In this document: positions 54,879-64,000 of the stretch, one piece after another | How positions within the stretch are numbered: position 1 is the first letter of the stretch | How the letters are laid out: each line of letters opens with the position of its first letter | DNA from: Turnera subulata | Taxonomy: Eukaryota > Streptophyta > Magnoliopsida > Malpighiales > Passifloraceae | DNA length: 64,000 nt | NCBI GenBank assembly: GCA_028386065.3 | Contig: JAKUCV010001843.1 | Coordinates: 1 to 64,000 of the forward strand | Direction of reading: 5' to 3' | Notes under the pieces: generated by a model | The model's database searches: none | The model's input: only the letters and a program-made list of their open reading frames with translations | What the model was told of the DNA's origin: nothing | Made by a program: the position numbers and the translations under genes

Positions 54879-57800
54879 TTAGCGTGCATAATTAGCCAAA
54901 AAGTCAGCCACAAGGTTGGCCGACCTATTTACAGCAGTGACTTCAACAGCCTAAAAAAAAACTCAGTAAAGGAACTATAAGAAAAATGATTGAAAGTATA
55001 CCCCAGTCCACCTGAGAGTCTCTGGTTTTAGCTATCGCTCTGACAACATTAACAGAGTCACATTCAAAAATTACTTTTCCCAAACCCAGCGCCTTAGCTC
55101 GCTTGATACCTTGTAAGAGACCCCGAGCTTCTAAAAAAATGACAGATTTCCCCATACAATGGCCTGTACTAGCTTTAATAAGGTCACCCATAGAGTTTCT
55201 GATGGTATAGCCAATGCCCAGTGGCGAGCACGAATCAGAGAAAGAGGCGTCAGTGTTGATTTTATGCCAACCAAGAGGGGGAGGCGTCCAGCTAGAGGGT
55301 GAGTGCAAGGAGTGTAAGGGATCGTGCTGGGCTGAAGATCGTCGCTGGGCAACCAGTTCGTCTGACAATCTTTGTGCCTTAATAGCAGTGCCAAGCGGGT
55401 TGCATTGTTGGCCACCCATGACCGCTGCATTTCTTGTCTTCCAAATACACCAGAGCAGATAAGCAACGTGCATTAGAATAAGATCTCCATCATTCAACTC
55501 CTCACAGGACTGGACTAGATCAAACACCCAACTACGAAAATCTTGAAAACCTTCTTCACAGGGTCTATAACCAATTGGACTTGCAAGCCACGTGGCTCGG
55601 GCATGATCACAAAACAGAAGAGAGTGAGCAACCGATTCAGCATCCCCCTGACAAAGAGGGCATTGTGCAAAAGTGGAAATGTTGCGCCGACAGAGGCCTG
55701 CCATAGTCGGTAGGCTATTGTGGAGAGCTCTCCACATGAAGTTCTGGACTCGGGGGCCTATTTTCATCTTCCATAGGTGCTTCCAAGGGTGTGTGGTGTG
55801 AGTCGGTCTGGGATTTAGAGATACCTCTTTTAGTTCACAAAGCTTGTTGTAGCCCGACTTTACAGTAAAAGAGCCAGAACGAGTGAACAGCCAAGTCCAA
55901 GAATCAGGTTGCGACATTGCACCAGGATGGATCAATTGGATTGCCTTCCTTTCATGCGCATTAAACAATTGAAGAAGGAGGGTTTGGTTCCAAGTTCCTT
56001 CAGCATTAATAAGATCACTAACCTTAGCCACAGGGCATTCAGGTGGGCGAGAGGATTCAATCTTATATTGCTCCATATCAGGTAGCCAGGGATCCTCCCA
56101 AATATTGATGTCCAACCCGTTCATGACATTCCGACACAGACCCGTAGAAAGAACCTCTCTACCTGCAAGGATGCTACGCCAAGCCCATGAGGCTCTACCT
56201 CCCAGATTAGCTTTTAGAAAATCTGAATCAGGAAAGTAGAGCCCCTTTAGAACCCGAGCCCATAATTGATGGGGGGAAGATAAGAGTCGCCAAGCTTGTT
56301 TAGCCAAAAGCGCTTTGTTGAACATCCCCAAGTCACGAAAACCAAGCCCACCCCTACTTTTTGGATTAGTTAAAGCATCCCAACAGACCCAATGTACATA
56401 TCCTCCTTCTTTCTTGTTACCCCACCAGAATTGTCGTACTTTCCGATTTGTATCATCAACAAACCCCTGAGGCAGGAGAAAATATGACATGACATAGACT
56501 GGGATAACCGCAATCACGGATTTGATGAGGACTTCCCGACCAGCTTGGTTAAAGAACTTCTGCTTCCAAGTATGTATTTTCCCATCTATGCGCCTGGAAA
56601 TGAAACTGAGGGCCTCCTTTTTGGAACGCCCCCATACTGATGGGAGCCCAAGGTATTTCTCACAGTGGTTGGCCTCTTGAATACCAGTGACCGAAGCTAT
56701 GGAGCCTCGAAGGGCAGAGGACACATTCTTACCATAGAAGATGGCTGATTTGTTGAGATTGATGCATTGTCCCGAAGTAGAGCTGTAATCTGCCAGAATA
56801 CTCATGACCGATTGTGCTTCCCTAACTGAAGCTTCGCAGAACAATATGGTGTCATCTGCGAACATGATATGGGTAAACACAGGGCAAGAACAGGTAATCT
56901 GATATCCCTTGATAGACCCAGCAGCTTTGGCATCAGAAAGCATGTAAGAAAGAACATCACCAACAAGCAGAAAGAGGTACGGAGAAAGGGGGTCTCCCTT
57001 CCGTAGCCTTTGTTGTGGTTTAAAAGACACAGATTCAACCCCATTAACTAACACCCTGAAAGAAACCGTAGAGACACATTGTAGCACCCAATTGCCCCAC
57101 TTTCGAGCAAAGCCCAGGCCCAACAGAAGCTTTTCTAAAAAACCCCAGTCCTCTCTGTCAAAAGCCTTATTCATGTCAAGTTTAATAGCTATATTGAGCC
57201 TAGTCTTGGTTTTCGCCACTCTCAGACCATGGAACACCTCATGACAAATAAGAACGTTATCTTGGATCATTCTTCTAGGAATAAAAGCAGCTTGCTCTAA
57301 AGAGATAATCCTGTCCATAAACGGTCTCAATCTATTGGAGATAACCATAGAGATGACCTTATAGGAGAAGTTTCATAAACTGATAGGTCTGATGTCATGG
57401 ACAGTGGATGACCTTTTCAGTTTTGGCATAAGGGTAATATTTGTCTCATTAAAACTCTTTAACAAATATCCATCCTCAAAAAAGCTTTTTACAGTTGCGA
57501 TGATATCTTTGCCCACGATATCCCAATGCCTTTGATAAAAGATACTAGAGAACCCATCTGGCCCCGGGGCTTTAAGCCCTCCCAAATAAAAAACTGCAGC
57601 CTTGATCTCAACATCACTAGGAGCTTTTAGCAGTGCATCGTTCATGTCATCAGATACCTTCGGCTTGATTGCCGCAAGCACAGAATCAGGCCAGGTGGTG
57701 GTTCTCTTACCGTATATAGTACCAAAGTGGGAAACAAAGGCCTCTTGGATATCTGACTCTTCCCTGATCCAATTCCCCCCATCATCTTGAATCGCTAAAA

Positions 57801-58920
57801 TCTGGTTCAATTGCCTCCTTTGAACGGTAGATAGGTGGAAGAATTTGGTATTTCTATCACCTCAATTTAGCCACTTTATTCGAGAGCGTTGATGCCAAAA
57901 CATTTCTTCTTTCCGCCATACGGCCTCAAGACAGCTCGAGAGAAATTGCTCCTCAAGGAGGATATCATCAGTAACCGGAGCCCCCTGAAGCAGATCGAGG
58001 TGGGTAATTAAACACTCCAGTTCACGCTTGTTATTGCCCAGAACAGAGTGTTTCCATTTAGAAAGCGCACTACGAGTGACTCGTAATTTCTCACGAACTC
58101 TAAACATGCGGGAGCCAGCAACATCATACTTCCACGCATCAGAAATGACATCAGGACACTGACTCTCCTCCAACCATTGAGATTCGAATTTAAAGCCTCT
58201 TCGCCGGGTAGAGGAGCGGTGCCGTAATTGGACCACTATCGGGCGGTGATCCGAACCTTGATTGCTTTCATGGAAAACTTGGGCTCTATCAAACATGAGA
58301 CTCTAAGAGGGATTGGGTACAGCTCTATCGAGCCGTTCTTTGATATTATTAACAGCTATTCGACACTTCTGGCAGGTGAATGTGTCGCCATGGTGGCCGA
58401 GGTCCATGAGACCACATCCTTCCAGGAAATTTTTAAAATCATCTCGAAGGGACAGAGAGATTGGATTCCCTCCCTCCTTCTCCTCGTCACAAAGTAATGC
58501 GTTAAAGTCACCGACACAAAGCCAAGCCCCCTCAGGATCTAGTTGAAGTCTAGAGATTGCCTCTCAGACATCCTTGCGTTTACCCCTATCCGGCTCTCCA
58601 TAGACCAAAGTAGTCTGCCACTCCAGCCCAGAGGCCAACTCCTTGACCCAGATATCAATAAAATATTTTGAACTTGCCAAAATCTCCACTTCAAAATCAG
58701 CAGTCCACTAGAGGGCAAGACCACCATATAACCCAACAGGATCAACATAAACCCCATCCACATAACCCCACCTTCGTCGTAAACCATCAAGATAAGCTTG
58801 ATCCTTCTTAGTCTCCATAAGAAACACCAAACCTGGGCGCTAAATTGATTTGAGCCGGTGAAAGGCTCGAACTGCCGCGTCTTGCCCAAGGCCGCGGCAG
58901 TTCCACGAAAGAAGACTCAT
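54879..58920 (-). pseudogene. LINE ORF2 (endonuclease, reverse transcriptase, RNase H), broken
   Basis: Begins at ATG 58920 (MSLLSWNCRGLGQD, the standard L1 endonuclease start). The endonuclease region carries several in-frame stops between about 58850 and 58300 yet keeps LCVGDFNALL and SDHRPIVV. After a TGA near 57861 (before GDRNTKFFH) and another at 57373 (before NFSYKV), the reverse transcriptase is open from 57348, with the catalytic FADD at 56862-56851. zf-RVT (FAQCPLCQGDAESVAHSLLF) follows, then a C-terminal RNase H starting KINTDASFSDSC. A frameshift in a T run near 54955 (minus) moves the last RNase H segment (NRSANLVADFLANYAR) to another frame. ORF2 is thus dead although every domain is recognisable. 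Confidence 0.9.
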
Positions 58921-60255
58921 TTGATGTGTGGTTGTTCAAGGCAAGCCACCAACGCCTGTGAGAGAGTAGAAGAAGCCCCAGAATTCGAGGGAAGTGCTGA
59001 GGAAGAGGAAGGATTAAATGCTCGCTGACGGGCAAGCTTTTTCAGAGGCATAGGGGGAGACATACCCACTGTGTTGGAAGTATGAGGCACAGCTATTTCA
59101 GAGGAGTTCAACGGAGGAGATGAAGGATTAATTACCAGAGAGGTAGGTGCAGAGTGGGCTCTGGTAGGGGAGGGCAGTTTAGACCCTTGGGCCTTCGGCA
59201 CAGGCTTCTTAGAGACACAGACAGTTCTTGGTTGGGCCTTTATTCTCTTATTTGCTTCAAGTGTGCATTGGGCTTTACGTTTACCAAGGCCCACAAAAGG
59301 AGGTGGCCTGTCAACAAAAAGATCAGAGGCCCCCTGGGGTGGAACCTTCTCGAAGCAGACGAAAGCGGGGACACTGTTGACAGTTGGACAAGTGGTGCTC
59401 GACAAGAGTGCAGTGGTGCATAATTTGGCAGCAACCGGTGCATCTGTAACAGCTGGACCGTGGCCATGCACATAATTCAAATTTGAAGTGGTAGAGGAGC
59501 CTCCACTGCCCATGAGATTGTCCGCATCAGCGCAGTTCGCGGAATAAAAAGAAATTGGGCTGGAAGCACCCATACGCGCATGTGGGTCACGCGCTCCAGC
59601 AGGGCCCTGTTCCGCCGTTGAGGCCAACACCCTCATTTTCGGCTGGTTCACCCCCTTTCATGCCCAGGTGGTCATCCTTACACATACCAGTTCCCCCACG
59701 TGCCCCATCGTTGGCTCCTGCAGCATCATTGGCCTTACACCTAGGCCGGACATAGCCTCTGCGAAAGGGGCCTTTTGCAGCTCGTAGTTGAGGACCGTAC
59801 CCAGCTGGGTGCTTCCCTTCCTGGCCAGCCTTAGCGTCCTCCAACCTGTTGGAGCAATCTTTCTCAACATGGCCTAACAGACCACAATAATAGCAATAGT
59901 CGCCGAGATCCTCACAGATGAAACCTGTAACAGCCCAGGTAAGTTTTTTTTGATTTTTACCGGGACTGTAAAAGTTTTTTTACCGTGATTTACTGTTGAA
60001 TTATTCTTGGGTAATTAATTCAAGGTAAATCGGGAGTCATTTTTCGAAACCGAGAGTTTTCCCACGCTCGTAATTTTTCCGTGGATCTTTCGGGCCTAAG
60101 TTGGTATTTTTTGGGTCCCGGGATTTTCGGAAAAAAATCACACCGGAAAATAACTAAGGGGGTATCAGTTATTTTCTGGTCCGGACCGGACTCGCTTCAA
60201 CAATGCAGACAATCTGCATTATTGAAGGAATCACATGCGCACAGTGTTTCACGCT

Positions 60256-60263
60256 TATAAAAG
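60256..60263 (+). promoter_or_regulatory. LTR TATA box
   Basis: TATAAAAG, about 330 bp into the LTR and directly upstream of the purine tract, would place the LTR transcription start near 60285 (the U3/R border). Confidence 0.6.
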
Positions 60264-60490
60264 AAGAAACCAGGAGAGGAAGAGGGGAAGAAAAAGGAAA
60301 AAAAGAGAGAAAAGAAGAAAAGAGAGAAAAAAAAGAAAGAAAAGAAAAAGGAGAAAAAAAAAGAGAAAGAAAAGGAAAAAAAAAGGAAAGAACCAATCAG
60401 GATAAAAAGAAAAGAAAAGAAAAGAAAAGAAAAGAAAAGAAAAGAAAAATCGGAAGAAAAGAAAGAAAATAGAAGAAATAAAAAAAGGGA
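60260..60490 (+). repeat. Purine tract with (AAAAG)n
   Basis: Over 200 bases consisting almost wholly of A and G on plus, with an (AAAAG)n microsatellite at about 60405-60445. It lies just after the LTR TATA box, so it would form the start of the transcript. The open frames across it on both strands are low-complexity artefacts. Confidence 0.9.
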
Positions 60491-61719
60491 AACAGAACAG
60501 TGCGTCACCCTCGCCTCTGAATACTGTGCACGCCGTGGAGTTCCGCCGCACCACCGCCACCATCGAGTCTGCCGAGCCGACGCGACCTCAACCCCATCGC
60601 CTTCCGCCGCGAGATACGCCGTGACGCGCTGCGTGACCCACGGATCCAGCTCCCTCACGCCGACGACGCAGCGCCGCCGTTCCACTGCCCATGGAGTCAC
60701 CATCGTCCGCCGCGGCTGCTGCTGTGCTCGTCGACGCCGTTGCTGCAACCCGTGAGGTGAGGCCGCGTCCGACCCGTTCTTCTGGTCGGGTCGCGAACAG
60801 CTCCTGGTTTCCAATTGTGGGCTTTGTCTGGGTTGGGCCGGATTTGTGTTGGGGCGGGTCTGGGAGTGGGCCGACACTATTCATGGCCCAGTCCGTTTAA
60901 TTTAAAAATAAAAATAAAAATATATATATATATATATATATGTATTTATTTATTAATCTGGTATATAATTTTGGAAAAAAATTATATATTTACTTTAAGA
61001 AAATTATGGTCAATTTAATGTTGGTATTTTTCAAAAAATATAAATATATATGCATTGATAAATAATTAAGTTATGTTTTGGAGAAAAACTAATATTATTT
61101 GGAAAAATATATTTATACCATGAAAATAATTTCTGGAAATTATATATATATTATTTTTCCTGGGAAATTATGGTTGAGGAAAAATATATATATAGGTACT
61201 TTGGAAATTAAAGGTAATTATATTTTATGTTGGAAAATATTATTATGTATATTTAGGAAAAAAGATAAATACTATATATATTTTTTGGAAATTATAAATA
61301 GGTTATTATTTTTCTGGAAAAATTATGGAGATTATAATTTTGGAAATTTTAATTATTTTATGAAAATATATTTTGAAAAGAATTTTAATTAAAGTATGGT
61401 ACCGAAATTATATTCGGATATACGTATGGTATAATATTTTCGGTAAAAAGATTATAATAAAGGATAAGAACCGGGATAGATGTATTTCGCAGTATTGGCA
61501 TCATAGCATACCGATTATGTGCATTTATGTGTATATATGGTTTTGTTGTATAGGTTTGGATATCGGGCAGTTTCCCGAGGAGCCGGCATCGGACCGGTCA
61601 TTGTTTCTAGAGTTAAGTAATCGTCCAAGGTGAGGATGGATTTCCTTCGATATGTGCCTATATTACTCGGTTATTGTGTTTGTTGATTATTGCATGTTGC
61701 ATTTGCTGTGGTTTGGTTC

Positions 61720-62107
61720 GGGATGTTTATCCCATTGTCTTGATGGTTGTCGGGATGTTTATCCCAGTATTGTGATTGGATTTTGAACGTTTATCCTTGA
61801 GTCGTTTTGGCACTAAATAAAATGGATTAAATAATAAATTATGATAAGGATGTCGATCCTTGATTCTTGGATGGGGATGTCTATCCCGGTATTTTGGTTA
61901 GGGATGTCGATCCCTATGATTTGATTTTGACGACGATAATATAATTGTCACGTGATAAGTAGTGGTACGACTCGATGGTTTAAGACTGTTTCGTGGTAGC
62001 CTTGACCTGGGTTCTTGTGATAAGCATGTCTATGCTTGGGATGTCTATCCCGTGATAATTTTTGGGATGTCTATCCCTGGGTTCGTATTTTTGGGATGTC
62101 GATCCCT
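61720..62107 (+). repeat. Array of short palindromes in the LTR (GGGATGTCTATCCC type)
   Basis: At least nine near-palindromes of the form GGGATGT[TC][TG]ATCCC: about 61720, 61752, 61847 (AGGATGTCGATCCT), 61874, 61901, 62023 (AGCATGTCTATGCT), 62038, 62064 and 62094, plus a weaker one near 61784. Where one arm of the stem has changed, the other has changed to match. Confidence 0.85.
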
Positions 62108-63401
62108 GGGTTCTCTGGATTTGGTCTGGCACCCGGAATGTGTTGATAACCAGGTCTGACCGCTAGCTTATCCGTGACGGGGCCCGGAAAGATAAAATTG
62201 GAAATTGGATTTTGTTTGAGTCTTTTGATTTATTTTGGCGGTTTTTGCCTGTTTTTGGACTTGAGTAATTTTAGTGTTCATATTGATTGTCTTTCCTTCG
62301 TCGGTGAGCACTTCGGACTCACCCCTCACCTGCGGGCTTTCATCCCGTAGGATGAGTTATTTTTGGTACAAGATTGGTGCATTCCAGACAGGCTGCGACG
62401 TTATCCCTTGGACAGGGCTTGGATCCATAGTTTGCATCAGTGTCACATACAGTGTTTGTGAGTTATTAAAGTCTTCCGCTGTGCATTGTTTTTACTATTA
62501 TTGGGCCATTGGGCCGGTTGAGTTATTGTTGTTGTTTTTATGTTGGGCTGTTGAGCCCGGATATCTATTGTATACACTGTATGCTGGGCTTTGTTGGGTT
62601 GGGTTGTTACAGTTCCGGAACGTGTTTACTGTGTACGGTAAATACGGGTCGGAGCGTTTCAAAACCAGTTGGGAGAGGGTGTGCAACACTGACTCTGACC
62701 TTCATCCGAAAAAAGTCCCCTCAAAAGGGACTATCATCCTCAGGCAACTCAGCTTGGAGAAGGCCTGGAAAGAACACCGCGGTGGAGGAAACCTTCTTCA
62801 ATCTCATATGGGTCGCGGCAGCCCACGAACCTGAACCCAAAACTCAGCCTCCTGGAAATTAATCATATCAAGAGTGGCGTCTGAGGGCCATTCTCTCAGA
62901 ACAAAAGCATGACCCGCCACTGACCAGGGGACACCATGAAGAACTCTCATCTTGTCTCGTTTAGATTCAAAGCGAAAGAGGAAGGTATTGCCCCTTACCT
63001 CGGTTGTATCTAAAGGTTTAGCCAAATTCCAAGCTCTAGTAAGAGTTTCAGCCACCATGCGTGGGTTAAAGCGCTTGAAATCAGCATGAATTTTGCCGAC
63101 CAGAATTGGTTTCCCTTGGTTGATAGCTTGCTCATCATCATCGCTATCAAGATCCAAGGCCGGCTCCACATAGCCATCCTCCTCAACTGGGACATATTCA
63201 TTTTTCTCTTCATCAAACTTCCATCTCATGATGATAACCAAAAAAGGGGATAAAAGATAAACACACAATAATAAACTGTCGTGACAGAGTATGTAAGAGA
63301 CTCTTCAAATCAAGGGAAAGGGAAATAAAGTCCACAGAGTAGAGGGACAAAGAGACTCATCTCAGAGAGAGAGAGAAAGTAATGAGGGGGTGTAGGAACT
63401 T

Positions 63402-64000
63402 GTATAGCTGTCAGAGTTGCTTCTACTTTGTGATTTTCACTTACCATAGTATAATAAAAATTCAAAATCTAAGGGGGCGTGACTTCTGGTTACTCTCCCT
63501 AGATCCTTCCCAGGCCAACAATGCTATGTTATTTTCCCGAGCTCTTATGATTCTCGAACAACCAACCAGCTGACTTGGGGCTGAGTCAGTCACCTCTATC
63601 CAATTTTTTTATTGAAAATTAACACTTCCACAAATTGTTTTCCTGGTAACACCGGCCCTTTGGTTGGACTTTTTTTAAAAATAATTATTTATTTTGAAAA
63701 TTTTATTACTTTTTGTTTATTAATTGAAATATTGGTTAGACATGGTTGAGCTGGACTTGGACCTCGTGACTCTTTACTTAGTCACTAAACATGGTCAATG
63801 ATTGGACTGGGTTTAATAACCTTGTATAGATTTTTTTTTGGTGTAAATAAGATGTTGAATTTAGACTGTTAGCGGAAATTATCTACAAGATCTAGTGCCC
63901 AAAAAAATTATTTTTATAAAGAGAATAAAACACTTAAGTTATGACAAAACTTATTTGATAGGATACTCTACCATTTATATTCTTCCCAAGCAATTTAAGT
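63402..64000. other. Intergenic, nothing recognised
   Basis: AT-rich sequence beyond the LINE target site. No gene or element seen before the window ends. Confidence 0.4.

Larger units (their letters stand above)
59926..62611 (+). mobile_element. Solo LTR, about 2.7 kb, inserted in the LINE
   Basis: Bounded by TGTAACAG at the left and TTGTTACA at the right, so TG...CA with inverted 6-bp ends. No internal retroelement domain, primer-binding site or second LTR follows before LINE ORF1 resumes, hence a solo LTR. Inside there are a TATA box (60256), a long purine tract, a GC-rich leader, an AT-rich block (60900-61450) and an array of short palindromes (61720-62107). The 5-bp flanks (AAACC and GTTCC) do not match, so no target duplication is visible. 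A very long LTR beginning TGTAAC suggests a Ty3-gypsy element; this is inference because no coding region is present. The partial LTR at 1-842 is a relative. Confidence 0.8.
58917..63229 (-). pseudogene. LINE ORF1 (DUF4283 + CCHC zinc knuckle), interrupted by an LTR
   Basis: Starts at MRWKFDEEKNEY (63229). A DUF4283 RNA-binding domain follows (PILVGKIHADFKRFNPRM to EFWVQVRGLP). A frame change comes after RGLPRP (about 62805), then the frame is cut at 62612 by the LTR. It resumes at 59925 with FICEDLGDYCYYCGLLGHVE, the CCHC knuckle (C-x2-C-x4-H-x4-C, about 59910-59850). The Pro/Ser-rich C-terminal half (59651-58917) is open. ORF1 ends in a TGA that overlaps the ATG of ORF2 (ATGA at 58920-58917), the arrangement expected for termination-reinitiation in bicistronic LINE RNA. 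Confidence 0.85.
54765..63401 (-). mobile_element. L1-type LINE, full length but inactive, split by a solo LTR
   Basis: The element runs on minus from 63387 (5' end, CT-rich leader) to a poly(A) tail at 54779-54786 (T on plus). The flanks GGGTGTAGAAACTT (54765-54778) and GGGTGTAGGAACTT (63388-63401) match at 13 of 14 positions and are the target-site duplication. ORF1 (63229 to 58917) has a DUF4283 domain and a CCHC zinc knuckle. ORF2 (58920 to 54879) has endonuclease, reverse transcriptase, zf-RVT and RNase H domains. Without the LTR insert (59926-62611) the LINE is about 5.9 kb, a normal plant L1 length. Several stops and a frameshift leave it unable to move itself. Confidence 0.92.

Noticed and set aside
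60197..60877. 226-codon minus-strand frame with a Phe/Ser-rich end
   Set aside because: It runs across the LTR purine tract. The hydrophobic stretch is poly(T/C) read as codons, not membrane segments.

Overview
This is a plant nuclear window, most likely from a eudicot. The evidence is large GT-AG intron-rich genes, a mitochondrial complex I subunit gene with a plant-type N-terminus, a GONST-type nucleotide-sugar transporter, a MIR395 hairpin, a plant-type (USE/TATA) U5 snRNA gene, and nested plant retroelements (L1-type LINE, long LTRs, tRNA-derived SINEs, a long-TIR Mutator-like element). I cannot name the species.

Layout. 1-842: antisense piece of a long LTR. 2350-5853 and 6108-9158: a tandem duplication, each copy holding one minus-strand gene of an unrecognised, possibly cystatin-like family. 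Copy 1 also carries a MITE insertion and an extra intron. 9177-9563: a plus-strand U5 snRNA gene with a tandemly duplicated promoter. 9610-10165: a decayed adenylate kinase copy. 11317-11535: a SINE. 11956-20007: a 16-exon DEAH-box RNA helicase (minus). 20245-21834: a non-autonomous long-TIR transposon. 23220-23312: MIR395 (minus). 25100-28654: ankyrin-repeat protein (minus). 34174-36072: complex I 51 kDa subunit (plus). 39768-41680: GDP-sugar transporter (minus). 42780-43158: a second SINE abutting a hAT-like MITE. 46764-52049: nine-coding-exon NT-C2/DIL-like protein (plus). 52502-53830: basic-7S-globulin/TAXI-like protein (minus). 54779-63387: a full-length but dead LINE on the minus strand, with a 2.7-kb solo LTR (59926-62611) inside ORF1.

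The protein genes are unrelated single genes, each with its own promoter, so there is no operon logic. What links parts of the window is RNA processing (U5 snRNA beside a DEAH-box helicase gene of the pre-mRNA-splicing class, probably coincidental) and repeated duplication and insertion. The best second-look items are the RNA genes that protein-based annotation would miss (U5, MIR395), the probable birth of an intron by internal duplication in one copy of the tandem gene pair, and an array of short palindromes with paired stem changes inside the LTR. Exon coordinates were derived by hand from splice sites and reading-frame continuity, without transcript evidence.
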